Source: an uncultured bacterium
Lineage (GTDB): Bacteria > Bacillota > Clostridia > Oscillospirales > Acutalibacteraceae
Assembly: GCA_905215055.1 (NCBI GenBank)
Contig: CAJMOH010000063.1
Span: 1-12,651 of the forward strand
Direction: 5' to 3'
DNA: 12,651 nucleotides
Positions 12,602 through 12,651 of this stretch are shown one piece after another (within the stretch, counting starts at the first letter, position 1; each line of letters starts with the position of its first letter). Below the pieces are notes generated by a model. That model worked only from the letters and a program-made list of their open reading frames with translations. It searched no databases and had not been told where the DNA came from. Both the position numbers and the translations under genes were made by a program.

Positions 12602-12651
<50 letters not shown>

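Overview
The window looks like chromosomal core sequence from a GC-rich, endospore-forming Firmicute. A Clostridia member, probably Oscillospirales/Oscillospiraceae-like, fits best. The grounds are a clear sporulation sigma factor SigG, Firmicute-type YfhO, MazF (NdoA) and Crp/Fnr proteins, SigA-type promoters (TTGACA/TATAAT), strong GGAGG ribosome binding sites and GC-biased third codon positions. The lineage is inferred from these features and not from any search. I see no insertion sequence, integrase, prophage, CRISPR array or duplicated long repeat.

Layout, left to right. Positions 1-180 hold the 3' end of tRNA-Asp(GTC), a complete tRNA-Thr(GGT) and a Rho-independent terminator. Positions 180-496 form a structured leader region with two look-alike promoter cores (TATAATGG at 237 and 408), an inverted repeat that could hide a Shine-Dalgarno sequence, a possible 27-codon ORF, and a palindrome plus 11-bp hairpin just upstream of a YfhO-family membrane protein gene (497-3166). 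uppP (minus strand, 3249-4133) converges on it across a hairpin whose T-tract serves uppP. Divergent from uppP is a uracil permease gene (4378-5772) with a good SigA promoter. It is followed by a terminator, the Tex RNA-binding protein gene (5950-8166) and a Crp/Fnr-family regulator gene (8345-8950). On the minus strand lie sigG (9016-9786) and a small SEC-C zinc-motif protein gene (9913-10410). The SEC-C gene shares a compact divergent promoter region with cca (plus strand, 10597-11949). mazF (minus strand, 12004-12354) converges on cca over two tandem hairpins. The window closes with the promoter and first 50 bases of tRNA-Ala(GGC).

How the genes relate. Most are single-gene transcription units with their own promoter and/or terminator, so this is not one pathway operon. 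Some themes recur. YfhO and UppP both act on undecaprenyl-phosphate-linked envelope metabolism. Cca, MazF and the three tRNA genes concern tRNA and RNA turnover; the two tRNA 3' ends that are visible already encode CCA, so Cca probably acts in repair. Tex, Crp/Fnr and SigG are gene-expression factors.

I did not find a convincing new multi-gene system. The most unusual material is non-coding: the 230-470 leader region upstream of yfhO, the repeat-rich 180-bp region upstream of the Crp/Fnr gene, and the orphan mazF with no visible antitoxin gene.
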